The notes: generated by a model not told the origin, from the sequence alone. Positions 1 to 9,391 are shown, numbered from the stretch's first letter. The stretch is DNA of 64,000 bases from Arsenicitalea aurantiaca (GCF_003994485.1 NZ_RZNJ01000006.1:62404-126403); one strand, 5' to 3'. Numbers and translations are program-made.

Positions 1-1703
1 ATGTGAATCCGGACGCGCCCAAGGGCGGCGTGCTGCGCCTGTCGGCGTCGGGCGGCTTTGACACCTTCAACCCCATCCTGCCAGCCGGCGAGCCTGCCGC
101 CGGGCTCGGGCTCGTCTACGAGACGCTGATGACCTCGTCGCTCGATGAGGTTTCGACCCAGTACGGGCTGATCGCCGAGGCCTTCCGCTATCCGGCCGAC
201 TATTCGTCCGTGACCTTCAGGCTCGACCCCGATGCGCGCTGGCACGACGGGGAACCGGTGACCGCCGAGGACGTCAAATGGTCCTTCGAGAAAATGGTCG
301 AGCTCAACCCCAACATGGCCAATTACTACCAGAACGTGGTTTCGGCCGAGGTGACCGGGGAACGCGAAGTGACCTTCACCTTCGATGAGGCGGGCAATCG
401 CGAGCTGCCGCACATCATGGGGCAGGTTCTGGTCATGCCGCAGCACTGGTGGGAGGGAACGGGCGCCAACGGCCAGCAGCGCAATATCGGCGCCTCCACC
501 CTCGAACCGCCGCTGGGCTCGGGCCCCTATCGCATCGCGAGGTTCACCGCCGGCCGGTCGGTCGCCTTCGAGCGGGTCGAGGACTATTGGGGGGCCGACA
601 AGCCGGTCAATGTCGGCACCAACAATTTCAACGAGATGCGCTACACCTATTATCGCGACGAGACGGTGCGCTTCGAGGCGTTCAAGGGCGACCAGTTCGA
701 CTTCTGGCAGGAAGCCATCGCCCGGCGCTGGGCCACGGGCTACGAGATTCCCGCGGTTACCGAAGGCCGGATCATCCGCGAAACCTACGAGAACCCGTTC
801 CGCAGCTCGGGCATCCTCTTTGGCTTCGTGCCCAATCTGAGGCTCGAGAAATTCCAGGACCCGCGCGTGCGCGAGGCGCTGAACTATGCCTATGATTTCG
901 AGACGCTGAACCAGACGCTCTTTTACGAGCAGTACCGGCGCATCGATTCCTATTTCTTCGGGACCGAACTCGCCTCTTCGGGCCTGCCCGAGGGCGAGGA
1001 GCTCGAAATCCTCGAATCGGTCCGGGACCTCGTGCCGGAAAGCGTCTTCACCGAGGTCTACACCAATCCGGTGGGCGGGGATCAGACGCAGCTGCGCGCC
1101 AATCTGCGCGAGGCGCTGCGGCTCTTTTCGGAAGCGGGTTATACGCTCGAGGGCAACCGGCTGGTGGACGCCAACGGCCAGCAATTCGGCTTCGAGATCC
1201 TGATCGACAACCCGATCCTCGAGCCGATGATCACGGCCTTCCAGACCAATCTGCAGGCCATCGGCATCAACGCCACGATCCGGACGCTCGCCGCGGACCC
1301 CGCGCAATATCTCAACCGGCTGCGCTCGCGCGATTTCGAGATGGTCTATGAGCGCTGGGGGCAGTCGCTCTCCCCGGGCAACGAGCAGCGCTTCATGTGG
1401 GGCTCCTCCTCGGCCGAGGGCGATTCCTCGAACTATCTGGGCGTCGCCGATCCGGGGATCGACCAGCTGATCAACCGGGTGATCTTCGCCGATGACCGCG
1501 AAACGCTGATCGCGGCGACGCGGGCGCTCGACCGGGTGCTGCTGCACAATCATTTCGTCGTGCCGACCTATACCGCGGGCAGCGCGCGGATCGCCTACTG
1601 GAACCGCTTCAGCCACCCCGAGGAACTGCCCGAATACGCCATCGGCTTCCCCTCGATCTGGTGGTACGACGACGCCAAGGCCGCAGCGACCGGCGGTCGA
1701 TAG
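1..1703 (+). CDS. ABC transporter substrate-binding protein, family 5 (5' partial)
   Basis: This is the periplasmic solute-binding component of a peptide or microcin C-type ABC importer (SBP_bac_5, YejA-like). The visible 566 residues start with VNPDAPKGG, which in this family lies just after the signal peptide. The codon at position 3 is therefore internal and the true start is left of the window. Family landmarks are the WHDGEPVTAEDVKWS segment near residue 80, the middle lobe with LGSGPYRI, and a C-terminal region ending in PSIWWYDD. The permease and ATPase genes do not follow it and may lie outside the window. The substrate cannot be told from sequence; YejA relatives take up oligopeptides or peptide antibiotics. 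Confidence 0.9.
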   Translation, partial: VNPDAPKGGVLRLSASGGFDTFNPILPAGEPAAGLGLVYETLMTSSLDEVSTQYGLIAEAFRYPADYSSVTFRLDPDARWHDGEPVTAEDVKWSFEKMVELNPNMANYYQNVVSAEVTGEREVTFTFDEAGNRELPHIMGQVLVMPQHWWEGTGANGQQRNIGASTLEPPLGSGPYRIARFTAGRSVAFERVEDYWGADKPVNVGTNNFNEMRYTYYRDETVRFEAFKGDQFDFWQEAIARRWATGYEIPAVTEGRIIRETYENPFRSSGILFGFVPNLRLEKFQDPRVREALNYAYDFETLNQTLFYEQYRRIDSYFFGTELASSGLPEGEELEILESVRDLVPESVFTEVYTNPVGGDQTQLRANLREALRLFSEAGYTLEGNRLVDANGQQFGFEILIDNPILEPMITAFQTNLQAIGINATIRTLAADPAQYLNRLRSRDFEMVYERWGQSLSPGNEQRFMWGSSSAEGDSSNYLGVADPGIDQLINRVIFADDRETLIAATRALDRVLLHNHFVVPTYTAGSARIAYWNRFSHPEELPEYAIGFPSIWWYDDAKAAATGGR

Positions 1704-1800
1704 GGGTTTCTTTGGGTGCGGGGGGCGGGCGTTCGTCCGCCCCGGATTAGGGGGCTGCCATCTGAGCGCGCCTTTAGTGCTTGTCCCGCACCATCACAGT

Positions 1801-1850
1801 CCCCTCATCCGCCCCTTCGGGGCACCTTCTCCCACAAGGGGAGAAGGAGG
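1801..1850 (+). repeat. intergenic mosaic repeat, copy A
   Basis: The copy reads CCCCTCATCCG, then a short GC hairpin, then CACCTTCTCCC-ACAA-GGGGAGAAGG, which can fold on itself. It resembles the RIME/ABC-type mosaic elements found between genes in rhizobia. The sequence just after it, GACGACTGCAG, also follows copy C, so the repeated unit extends beyond the hairpin. Confidence 0.75.
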
Positions 1851-1998
1851 ACGACTGCAGCTCTTGTGCTGGTGGAAGGCAACGCAAGTACCGGGCCTGC
1901 GTGCGGCTGCCCTCTCCGCTCGGGATGTGCCCGGTGGTGACGGCAGATCGGGGCTAGAAGTAGGCCTCTATCCTTACGCATGACGTCTCAGTCGGGAT

Positions 1999-2050
1999 CC
2001 CTTCTCCCCTTGTGGGAGAAGGTGGCGCGCAGCGCCGGATGAGGGGGCTG
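1999..2050 (-). repeat. intergenic mosaic repeat, copy B (inverted)
   Basis: The reverse complement reads CCCCTCATCCG, a variable GC-rich hairpin, then CACCTTCTCCCACAAGGGG. It is the same element as copies A and C in opposite orientation. A degraded fragment resembling its end (GATTAGGGGGCTGCCAT) sits near 1745-1761. Confidence 0.75.
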
Positions 2051-2092
2051 CGATGGGGCGGGTCTTTCATTGATGACGCCGCACGATCTCAG

Positions 2093-2150
2093 TCCCCTCA
2101 TCCGTCTCGCGCTTCGCGCGATCCACCTTCTCCCACAAGGGGAGAAGGGG
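2093..2150 (+). repeat. intergenic mosaic repeat, copy C
   Basis: This is a third copy of the CCCCTCATCCG ... CACCTTCTCCC-ACAA-GGGGAGAAGG element. It carries a different central hairpin (CTCGCGCTTCGCGCGA) from copy A. Its right flank GACGACTGCAG matches that of copy A. It ends about 110 bp before pyrC. Confidence 0.75.
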
Positions 2151-2263
2151 GACGACTGCAGGTTTCGGTGGAGGGGAATGCTGCAGAGGTGAGGCCGGTT
2201 CTGGCCAAGGGGCGTCATCTGTGCGAGAGGGACGCCATCCTGCCCCTTGCCGAGAGCTTGACG

Positions 2264-3301
2264 ATGCGCCGCCTTACTTTCCGCCGCCCCGATGACTGGC
2301 ATGTCCATTTCCGCGACGGGGCGATGCTCGAAACGGTGGTGCCCCATACCGCGCGCGCGTTCGGGCGGGCGATCGTGATGCCCAATCTCGTGCCGCCGGT
2401 GACGGATCGGGCGAGCGCCAGCGCCTATCGCGACCGGATCGTTGCGGCGGTGCCGCAGGACGCCGATTTCACCCCGCTGATGACCTGCTACCTCACCGAT
2501 CACACGGACCCCGCGGACCTCATTGCCGGGTTCAGGGAGGGGCTCTTTGCGGCGGCAAAGCTCTATCCGGCGCACGCAACGACCAATTCGGCCCATGGCG
2601 TCTCCTCGATCCGCGCCATAGACGGGGTGCTCGGGGCGATGGCCGATGCGGGGATGCCGCTTCTGACCCATGGCGAGATCACGCGGCCCGAAGTGGATAT
2701 CTTCGACCGGGAGAAGGGGTTTGTCGACGAGGTGCTGATCCCCACGCTCGAGCGATTCCCGACGCTGAGGGTGGTGATGGAACACATCACCACGCGCCAG
2801 GGCGCGGAGCTCGTCGCCGAGCATCCGGACCGGATGGGCGCGACGATCACCCCGCAGCACCTGCTCTACAACCGCAACGCGCTTTTTGCGGGGGGCCTGC
2901 GCCCGCACATGTTCTGCCTGCCCATCTTGAAGCGCGCCGAGCATCAAGAGGCGCTGCGCAAGGCCGCGACGAGCGGGCGTTCCAACTATTTCCTCGGCAC
3001 CGACACCGCGCCCCATCTGCGCCACCTCAAGGAAGCCGATTGCGGGTGCGCGGGCGTGTTCAGCGCCCCGGTGGCGATCGGGGCCTACCTCAAGGTCTTT
3101 GCCGAGGAGGATGCGCTCGACCGGTTCGAGGCCTTTGCAAGCCTCAACGGACCGGCCTTTTACGGGCGCGCGCCCAATGAGGCGCGGGTGACCTATGAGG
3201 AGCGCGCCACCCCCGTGCCCGCGACTATTGCCACCGGCGAGGGTGAACTCGTGCCGCTCTTCGGAGGCGGCTCGGTTGACTGGATCGAGGCCAGCCAATA
3301 G
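2264..3301 (+). CDS. pyrC: dihydroorotase (class II)
   Basis: It catalyses the reversible cyclisation of N-carbamoyl-L-aspartate to dihydroorotate in de novo pyrimidine synthesis, in the cytoplasm. The 345-residue length matches E. coli PyrC. Visible metal-site motifs are HVHFRD near residue 14, the carboxylated-lysine region [11 protein letters not shown] near 102, THGE near 137, EHITT near 175 and GTDTAPH near 246. The reading frame is open further upstream through the repeat element, but the ATG at 2264 gives the normal N-terminus. It is followed 28 bp later by pyrE in the same direction, so the two pyrimidine genes are probably co-transcribed. Confidence 0.95.
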   Translation: MRRLTFRRPDDWHVHFRDGAMLETVVPHTARAFGRAIVMPNLVPPVTDRASASAYRDRIVAAVPQDADFTPLMTCYLTDHTDPADLIAGFREGLFAAAKLYPAHATTNSAHGVSSIRAIDGVLGAMADAGMPLLTHGEITRPEVDIFDREKGFVDEVLIPTLERFPTLRVVMEHITTRQGAELVAEHPDRMGATITPQHLLYNRNALFAGGLRPHMFCLPILKRAEHQEALRKAATSGRSNYFLGTDTAPHLRHLKEADCGCAGVFSAPVAIGAYLKVFAEEDALDRFEAFASLNGPAFYGRAPNEARVTYEERATPVPATIATGEGELVPLFGGGSVDWIEASQ

Positions 3302-3329
3302 GACCCAATCCGATCAGGAGACAGAGAAC

Positions 3330-4034
3330 ATGAGCCTGCCCGCATCGGCCGACAAGAAGGCCATAGCCGCCCAGACCGCACGCATGCTGCTCGAGGTCGG
3401 CGCGATCCAGTTCAACGCCGAAAAGCCCTTCATCTTCACCTCGGGCTGGGCGAGCCCGGTCTATACCGATTGCCGCAAGCTGATCTCCTATCCGCGCCTG
3501 CGCTCGGGGCTGATGGATTTCGCGGCGCGCACCATCGTGTCCGAGATCGGGTATGAATCGCTCGACGTGGTGGCGGGCGGGGAGACGGCGGGCATTCCGT
3601 TTGCCGCGTGGATCGCGGACCGGCTGTCGCTGCCCATGCAATATGTGCGCAAGAAGCCAAAGGGCTTTGGGCGCAATGCGCAGATCGAGGGCAATGTGGT
3701 GCCGGGCCAGAGGGTCCTGCTCGTTGAGGATCTGGCGACCGACGGACGCTCGAAGGTTCATTTCGCCGATGCGCTGCGCAAGGCCGAACTCACCGTGGAG
3801 CACTGCTTCGTGCTCTTTTTCTACGACATCTTCTCGGGCAGCCGGGAGACGATGAAGGAGATCGGTATCGAGCTCCACTATCTCGTCACCTGGTGGGACG
3901 TGCTGGAAGCGGCGCGGGCGAGCACGCATTTCGATCCGGGTGTGCTGCGCGAGGTCGAGAGTTTCCTCCGCAATCCCGCCCCGTGGTCGGCGGCCCATGG
4001 CGGGATCTCGGATTTCGCGCAGAAGGCGGAATAG
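3330..4034 (+). CDS. pyrE: orotate phosphoribosyltransferase
   Basis: It converts orotate and PRPP to orotidine 5'-phosphate, the step after dihydroorotate dehydrogenase in pyrimidine synthesis. The 234-residue protein has [16 protein letters not shown] near residue 37, the [10 protein letters not shown] lysine segment near 107, and the PRPP-binding loop [14 protein letters not shown] near 130. It is the slightly longer alphaproteobacterial form. The ATG at 3330 is preceded by a CAGGAGACAG ribosome-binding site. It sits 28 bp after pyrC and is followed by a strong hairpin terminator. Confidence 0.95.
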   Translation: MSLPASADKKAIAAQTARMLLEVGAIQFNAEKPFIFTSGWASPVYTDCRKLISYPRLRSGLMDFAARTIVSEIGYESLDVVAGGETAGIPFAAWIADRLSLPMQYVRKKPKGFGRNAQIEGNVVPGQRVLLVEDLATDGRSKVHFADALRKAELTVEHCFVLFFYDIFSGSRETMKEIGIELHYLVTWWDVLEAARASTHFDPGVLREVESFLRNPAPWSAAHGGISDFAQKAE

Positions 4035-4057
4035 GCCTTTCGCGGGGACTTTCGAAA

Positions 4058-4085
4058 GGGCGGCCCGCGCGTGGCCGCCCTTTTT
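4058..4085 (+). terminator. rho-independent terminator after pyrE
   Basis: A perfect 8-bp stem (GGGCGGCC at 4058-4065, GGCCGCCC at 4073-4080) is followed by five T residues. It ends the pyrCE unit and lies just before the end of the convergent AGE-family gene. Confidence 0.85.
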
Positions 4086-4091
4086 CTTGCG

Positions 4092-5348
4092 CTAGAGCGC
4101 GCCCTTTGCCTCGGGGATGACGCGGGTGAGGCTGCCTTCGGCGGGAAAGAGCGGGATCAGGCACGCTTGGAGCGCATGATAGATGTCGGGCTTGCCGGTA
4201 AAGAGGCGCTGCGCGACCGCGAGGGTTTCGGACAGTTCGGGGTGCCAGCCGCCATGCTCGGTATCGAGCAGGTGATTGGCCGAGAAATCCCAGAGCCGGC
4301 GATACCAGCCCTCATGGACCGCGCTCGGGCGATGCGCGTTGAGGAAGGCGGTGGCCCCGATCCCCTCATTGACCGGCCACCAGAGCTTGTCGGTGAGCGC
4401 GGGGCGGCTCTCCCAGTCGAGCGTATAGTAGAAGCCGCCATGGGCATGGTCCCAGCCGATGGTGACGGCCTGGGCAAAGAGGCTCTCGGCCGCCTCGGGA
4501 AGCCAGGAGACCGTCCGCCCGCCGAGCACCCAGAGCTGGAGCAGGAGCCGCGACCATTCGAGCCAGTGGCCCGGGGTGGAGCCGGCAGGACGGAACATGT
4601 CGGCGCCCCGATAGTCGCGGTCGAGCACCCAGTTCTCATCGAAATGCTCGGCAACGCGGAAGTCGAGCGCGCGGGCGTGGCGGTTGATGATGAGGTCGGC
4701 GATGCGCTCGGCCTTGTCGAGATAATGCCGCTCGCCGGTCGCCTCGAAGGCGGCCATCAGGGCTTCGGTCAGGTGCATGTTGGAGTTCTGCCCGCGATAG
4801 GGGCCGATCTCGGACCAGTCGCGGCGAAACTCCTCCCGTACCGCGCCATGGCCCTCGTCCCAGAAGCGGGTTTCGAGCACTTCGGTGATGTCGGCGAGGA
4901 GGCGGTAGGCAAGCGGATGGCCGAGGATCTTGCCGCCAGAGGCGGCGAGCAGCACGAAGGCGTGACCATAGGCCTGCTTGGTGTCATCGCGCGGGCCGTC
5001 ATCGTCGAGCGACCACATGTAGCCGCCATGGGTCTCGTCCCGATGCGTGCCCCAGAGATAGGCGAGGCCATGATCGACGATCTCGTCGCTGCCCGGCCGC
5101 CCCAGCAGGCTGCCGATGGTAAAGCAGTGCACCATGCGCGCGGTGGCGTGGATCTGGCGCAGGCCGTTTTGCGGATCGACCGGACGACCGGCCCGATCGA
5201 GGTCGAAAAAGCCGCCCTTGGGGTTGATCGCCCCCGCCTGGAAGAAATCAAAGAGGCTATCGGCCTGGGCCCGCAGCCACTGGCGGTGATAGGGGCGCCC
5301 CTGCCAGGGCGCCGCATTGGCAGGGGTGAAGGCGGGCGGGGTGGTCAT
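4092..5348 (-). CDS. AGE-family sugar isomerase/epimerase
   Basis: This 418-residue cytoplasmic protein belongs to the N-acylglucosamine 2-epimerase family, an (alpha/alpha)6 barrel that interconverts aldoses and ketoses or 2-epimers. Recognisable blocks are GGFFDLDRAGRP near residue 45, ARMVHCF near 70, GGYMWSLDDDGP near 108, KQAYGHAFVLLAAS near 123 and HGGWHPEL near the C-terminus. The length and the KQAYGHAF block suit the mannose isomerase or sulfoquinovose isomerase (YihS) branches better than a true epimerase. No sugar transporter or kinase is adjacent, so the substrate is open. It is convergent with pyrE. Confidence 0.82.
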   Translation of the reverse strand: MTTPPAFTPANAAPWQGRPYHRQWLRAQADSLFDFFQAGAINPKGGFFDLDRAGRPVDPQNGLRQIHATARMVHCFTIGSLLGRPGSDEIVDHGLAYLWGTHRDETHGGYMWSLDDDGPRDDTKQAYGHAFVLLAASGGKILGHPLAYRLLADITEVLETRFWDEGHGAVREEFRRDWSEIGPYRGQNSNMHLTEALMAAFEATGERHYLDKAERIADLIINRHARALDFRVAEHFDENWVLDRDYRGADMFRPAGSTPGHWLEWSRLLLQLWVLGGRTVSWLPEAAESLFAQAVTIGWDHAHGGFYYTLDWESRPALTDKLWWPVNEGIGATAFLNAHRPSAVHEGWYRRLWDFSANHLLDTEHGGWHPELSETLAVAQRLFTGKPDIYHALQACLIPLFPAEGSLTRVIPEAKGAL

Positions 5349-5517
5349 GATCGTGCTCTTGGATTGGATGGCGCGTGCCGCAGGAGCGCCATCATGGGCA
5401 GAAGTTTCGCGCCGCTCAAGCCGGTTGAGCGCCGGGCGCAGGCTTCAATCACAGTTTGGAACCAACGCCCGACCCACGGATTGTTAGCCCGACAACGCCA
5501 TCGAGGAAGCAAGCAAA

Positions 5518-5712
5518 ATGGTCGAGCATCGTGAAACGGTCGTCGTGGATCGTGGCGGCGGAAGCGGCCTCGCCATTGCCGGCGGCATCGCAGCGGTCCT
5601 GCTGATCGTCCTTGCCTTCCTCTACTTCAACGGCACATTCGGCGGATCGGGCGGCAGCGTTGCTGTCGATGTCCCGGCGGTGAATGTGGACGTCGCGCCC
5701 GCCGGGCAATAG
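5518..5712 (+). CDS. small single-pass membrane protein
   Basis: The 64-residue protein has a short charged N-terminus (VEHRETVVVDRGGG), one hydrophobic helix at about residues 18-37, and a glycine/valine-rich tail ending VNVDVAPAGQ. A purine-rich AGGAAG site precedes the ATG, and codon use matches the neighbours. I recognise no family with an assigned function. The tail is likely periplasmic. A strong terminator follows, so it is probably a single-gene unit. Confidence 0.65.
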   Translation: MVEHRETVVVDRGGGSGLAIAGGIAAVLLIVLAFLYFNGTFGGSGGSVAVDVPAVNVDVAPAGQ

Positions 5713-5805
5713 ACCCCGGGCCCCTTCTTCAACTCCGGCAGCCAAGACCGGAGACCAAGTAGCCAGTTCGCCGTCGCTCCCCCCCGCGGCAGGACGAGAC
5801 CTCAA

Positions 5806-5846
5806 GGCCGGCGCCATCCTCCCCCCAGGATGGAGCCGGCCTTTTT
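5806..5846 (+). terminator. rho-independent terminator
   Basis: A long near-perfect stem has arms at 5806-5820 (GGCCGGCGCCATCCT) and 5827-5841 and a C-rich loop. It is followed by five T residues. It terminates transcription from the small membrane protein gene. Confidence 0.88.
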
Positions 5847-5910
5847 ACTTGTGCGCCGGCCCTCGCGTGGAACGTTCGGTTTCGATATCTGTTTACGAGC
5901 GACGCGCCGC

Positions 5911-8214
5911 ATGAGCGGCCATGTGAAAGACACCCCGATGGCCGACCCGGTGATCGCCCCGCCGCCCCCGCCCGCCAATGCGGGCAATCCTCTTGTCACG
6001 GCCGGCATGATCATCGTCCTGATCGGCGCCCTTTATGTCGGCGCCTCGATCTTCGTGCCGCTGGTGCTGGCGGTGCTCCTGACCTTTGCGCTCGCGCCGG
6101 TCGTGCGGTTCCTCCGCCGCCTGCGCCTGCCCCACATCGTTGCGGTGCTGCTGGCGGTGAGCCTTGCGGCCGTGGCGGTGGCCGGCATCGGCTATCTGAT
6201 CGTGACGCAGCTGGCGCGGCTCGCCGCGGACCTGCCGGCCTATCAGATGACCATTGCGGGCAAGGTCGAGGCGCTGCGCGAGACGGCGGCCGGCGGCCAG
6301 GTGGTGGAGCGCATGCTGAGCGCCATACAGCGCATCGGCGACGCCGCGACGCAGGCGACCGGAGAGCTCGAAGCCGAGGCCCTGCGCGATACGCCGATCC
6401 CCGTGACCATCTCGAACGCGCCGATCTCGCCGATCGCGGCGGTGCAGGCCTTTCTGGGGGCGCTGCTCGGCCCCCTCGCTACAGCGGCCATCGTCCTCGT
6501 CTTCGTGATCTTCCTGCTGCTCGAGCGCGAGGATTTGCGCGACCGGTTCCTCAAGCTCGTCAGCCGGGGCGATCTCAGAACCTCAACCATCGTCATCAAC
6601 GAGGCCGGCAAGCGCGTCAGCCGCTATCTGCTGGTGCAGCTCGGGATGAACACCGCCTATGGCGTGCTTTTCGGGCTCGGGCTCTGGTTCATCGGCGTGC
6701 CCAACGCCATTCTCTGGGGCCTGCTCTCGACGCTCTTTCGCTACATCCCCTTCGTCGGCACGATCATCGCCGCGGCGATCCCGATGGCGCTCGCCTTTGC
6801 GGTCGATCCGGGCTGGTCGATGCTGCTCTGGACGCTCGCCCTCTTCATTGCGCTCGAGGTCTTTGCGACCAACGCCATCGAACCGCGCCTCTACGGCAAC
6901 AGCACCGGCATGTCGGCGCTGGCGGTGATCGTCGCGGCCATGTTCTGGGCGAGCCTCTGGGGGCCGATCGGGCTCATCCTCGCGACGCCGCTGACGGTCT
7001 GCCTCGTGGTGATGGGCCAGTATGTACCGCAATTGCAGTTCCTCCAGATCCTGCTCGGCAGCGAACCGGTGCTGGCCCCCGAAGAGCGGCTCTACCAGCG
7101 GCTGATGGCGGGCAATGGCGAGGAGGCGATCGAGATCGCCGAGGATCATCTCGAAAAGGGCACGCTGCAGACCTTCTACGACAGCGTCGCCGTGCCGATG
7201 CTGCGGCTGGCCGAGATGGACAGGGACCGCAACGTCACCGATCTTGCCCATCGCCGGGTGCTGGTGGATGGGCTCGAACTGCTCGTCGGGGAACTCGAGG
7301 ATCTTGACGACAATGCGCCCGAGCGCCCCGAACTTCGGGCGGCGCGGATCGTCTGCGTCGGGGGCAAGACCGAGCTCGACGCCGCTGCCGCCGAGATGGC
7401 CGCACAGATCCTGCGCCGGCCCAACGTCACCACTCTCGTCATGCCGCCCGTGGCGCTGCGGCCCGAAGGCATCGGGCAGCTCGGGCTCGATGAGACCGAT
7501 ATCGTCGTCATCTGCTATCTCGGCACCCAGCCGCGCGCGCAGATGCGTTATGCGGTGCGCCGCCTGCGGCGCCAGGCGCCGGGCCTCAGGATCCTCGCGT
7601 GCCTCCTCTCTGCCGGGGAAAGCCGCGACGACGCCTATCGGGGCGACGACGTGCCCGTCGACGCGGTCGCCTTTTCGCTCGGGGAAGCCGAAGGACAGGT
7701 CGAGGGCTGGCTCGCCCTTGCCGCAGAGACCCCGGCGCTCGCCCCGGCGGTGGAGCAACTCGGCATGGCGCTGCAGCGGCTCAAGATCGATCCGGCGGCC
7801 GCCGAGACGCTTGGGAACTTCATCAACGGGGTCGCCGACCGTTTCGACGCGCAGTTCGCGCTTCTGACGCTCGCCGGAGAGAGCCTCGGCGAAGACACCG
7901 ACGCCCCCACCTTCCTGCCCGACGCCGTCTCCCCCGAACGCGCGGTGCTGGCCGTGCCGGACGTCGCCGAGCATGCGGCCTATCGCACGGACCCCTTCCT
8001 CATCGAGAACGGGTTGCACTTCTTTGCTGCGGCTCCCCTGATCGAGGACGGCCGGGTGATCGCGAGCCTCGCGATCTTCGACCATGCGGCGCGCAAGTTC
8101 GGCTCGGAGGATGCCGAAGCGCTCCTCGAGGAGGCCGACACCCTCGCAGGGCTCGCTCTTGGGCGCGCCGATGGGCCCCCGAGGAACCAGAAGCGGTTAA
8201 CGCGGGTTGATTGA
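5911..8214 (+). CDS. AI-2E family (PerM-like) membrane protein with long C-terminal extension
   Basis: Residues 25-370 form the AI-2E/PerM transporter domain, with the usual N-terminal hydrophobic segments, a periplasmic loop, a cluster of helices and the block LFRYIPFVGTIIAAAIPMA. The 767-residue length is about twice that of a bare family member. The extra 390 residues are soluble: a region with ARIVCVGGKTELDAAA and VVICYLGTQP that looks like a Rossmann-type or cobalamin-binding-like fold, then a stretch near 640-760 (NGLHFFAAAPLIEDGRVIASL) typical of a GAF domain. The family name comes from E. coli TqsA, but most members do not carry AI-2. Start is uncertain: ATG 5911 or ATG 5938, neither with a strong ribosome site. 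Confidence 0.82.
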   Translation: MSGHVKDTPMADPVIAPPPPPANAGNPLVTAGMIIVLIGALYVGASIFVPLVLAVLLTFALAPVVRFLRRLRLPHIVAVLLAVSLAAVAVAGIGYLIVTQLARLAADLPAYQMTIAGKVEALRETAAGGQVVERMLSAIQRIGDAATQATGELEAEALRDTPIPVTISNAPISPIAAVQAFLGALLGPLATAAIVLVFVIFLLLEREDLRDRFLKLVSRGDLRTSTIVINEAGKRVSRYLLVQLGMNTAYGVLFGLGLWFIGVPNAILWGLLSTLFRYIPFVGTIIAAAIPMALAFAVDPGWSMLLWTLALFIALEVFATNAIEPRLYGNSTGMSALAVIVAAMFWASLWGPIGLILATPLTVCLVVMGQYVPQLQFLQILLGSEPVLAPEERLYQRLMAGNGEEAIEIAEDHLEKGTLQTFYDSVAVPMLRLAEMDRDRNVTDLAHRRVLVDGLELLVGELEDLDDNAPERPELRAARIVCVGGKTELDAAAAEMAAQILRRPNVTTLVMPPVALRPEGIGQLGLDETDIVVICYLGTQPRAQMRYAVRRLRRQAPGLRILACLLSAGESRDDAYRGDDVPVDAVAFSLGEAEGQVEGWLALAAETPALAPAVEQLGMALQRLKIDPAAAETLGNFINGVADRFDAQFALLTLAGESLGEDTDAPTFLPDAVSPERAVLAVPDVAEHAAYRTDPFLIENGLHFFAAAPLIEDGRVIASLAIFDHAARKFGSEDAEALLEEADTLAGLALGRADGPPRNQKRLTRVD

Positions 8215-8239
8215 GGAACCAAGCCAACGGAGCGTCAGC

Positions 8240-8560
8240 ATGTCCTATTCGATCGAAAAGATCGCCCGCCGGGTCAACCGGCAGACCCGCAGCAGCCGCC
8301 ATGAGATGGAAGACCGCCTGGGCGAGATCCGCCACGACATGGCCGCGCTCGCCGACGCGGTTCAGGCCTATGGGGCAGACGCGCTCGACCATGCATCGGA
8401 TTTCGCAAGCCAGGTGAGCCGCCAGGGCGGCAAGGCGCTGGCGCGGGCCGGGCGCGAGGCAAGGCGGGCCGGCTCGGCCGTGCAGCGCGACCCCGTGCCG
8501 GCGATCGTCGCCATCGGCGTCGTCGCGCTCGTTGCGAGCCTTCTGGCCGCGCGCCGATAG
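8240..8560 (+). CDS. ElaB/YqjD-like membrane-anchored helical protein
   Basis: The 106-residue protein has a long amphipathic helical region (residues 10-80, including HEMEDRLGEIRHDMAALADA) and one C-terminal membrane anchor (IVAIGVVALVASLLAARR). This is the layout of the DUF883/ElaB/YqjD family, whose E. coli members bind ribosomes at the inner membrane in stationary phase. The start at 8240 was chosen over an earlier in-frame codon because it follows CCAACGGAGCG. It lies 25 bp after the AI-2E-type gene and may be co-transcribed with it. Assignment rests on layout rather than motifs. Confidence 0.65.
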   Translation: MSYSIEKIARRVNRQTRSSRHEMEDRLGEIRHDMAALADAVQAYGADALDHASDFASQVSRQGGKALARAGREARRAGSAVQRDPVPAIVAIGVVALVASLLAARR

Positions 8561-8620
8561 GGGCCGGTCAGGCTCTGGAGGAGAACTGAACCGGGCGCAG
8601 GATGTCGGCGTATCCAGCCC

Positions 8621-9334
8621 ATGACAGAGACACCCTTCGGAAGTGGCCCGGCAAGCGCGATCGTTATCGGCGCGAGCGGCGGGATCGGCAGCGCGCTTTT
8701 TTCGGCGCTCGAAGCGCACGGGCGCTTCTCCCGGATCGTCGCGCTCGGCCGCAATAGCAGCCCGGCCCTCGACCTCCTCGACGAGCGCAGCATCGCTTCG
8801 GCCGCTGCCGAGATCGCGCTTCTGGACGCAAAGCCCCGTCTCGTTCTCGATGCGACGGGGTTTTTGCATGGCGACGGCTTCGAGCCCGAAAAGAGCCTCG
8901 GGCAGATCGACGGCGCGCATATGGCCCGTTCGTTCGCCGTCAACGCCATCGGGCCGGCGCTGCTCATGAAGCATTTCCTGCCGCTGCTGCCGCGCGAGGG
9001 CAAGGCGGTCTTTGCGACGCTTTCGGCCCGGGTCGGCAGCATTTCGGACAATCGGCTGGGCGGCTGGTACAGCTACCGGGCAGCCAAGGCTGCGCTCAAC
9101 CAGCTGGTGCGAACCGCATCGGTGGAGCTGCGCCGACGCGCGCCGGAAGCCATTTGCGTCGCGCTTCATCCCGGGACGGTCGAGACGCGGCTTTCGGCGA
9201 GTTTTGCGCGCCGCCATCTCGACGTGCTCACCCCCGCCGATGCCGCGACGCGTCTTTTGAAGGTCATCGACGCGGTCGGACCCGAACAGAGCGGGGCCTT
9301 CCTCGACAATCAGGGCGAGCCGATACCGTTCTGA
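8621..9334 (+). CDS. SDR family oxidoreductase
   Basis: This 237-residue short-chain dehydrogenase/reductase has the nucleotide motif GASGGIGSAL at residues 18-27 and the catalytic YSYRAAK (YxxxK) near 147-153. It is close to the C-factor/CsgA-like group. The long substrate loop is short, and the substrate cannot be inferred. It reads in the same direction as its neighbours with 57 bp before the ETF-QO gene, so co-transcription is possible but not shown. Confidence 0.85.
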   Translation: MTETPFGSGPASAIVIGASGGIGSALFSALEAHGRFSRIVALGRNSSPALDLLDERSIASAAAEIALLDAKPRLVLDATGFLHGDGFEPEKSLGQIDGAHMARSFAVNAIGPALLMKHFLPLLPREGKAVFATLSARVGSISDNRLGGWYSYRAAKAALNQLVRTASVELRRRAPEAICVALHPGTVETRLSASFARRHLDVLTPADAATRLLKVIDAVGPEQSGAFLDNQGEPIPF

Positions 9335-9391
9335 GCTTGCCCCGTGCTCTCTCTATGCCGATAAAGGCTCTCATTCCCCCGCCTTCGGAGC

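Larger units (their letters stand above)
1704..2263. other. 560-bp intergenic region filled with mosaic repeats
   Basis: No convincing gene lies between the binding protein and pyrC. The short reading frames here have no recognisable content. The stretch holds a GC-rich hairpin just after the upstream gene (arms 1722-1728 and 1737-1743, no T-run) and several copies of a hairpin-forming repeat, listed separately. The pyrC promoter must lie in or just after the last copy. Confidence 0.6.

Noticed and set aside
1988-3298. Minus-strand frame opposite pyrC
   Set aside because: It is antisense to pyrC and has a composition typical of a GC-rich shadow frame.
4071-5534. Long plus-strand frame over the AGE-family gene
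   Set aside because: It is the antisense shadow of a well-supported family gene and shows no recognisable domain. High GC content makes such frames common here.
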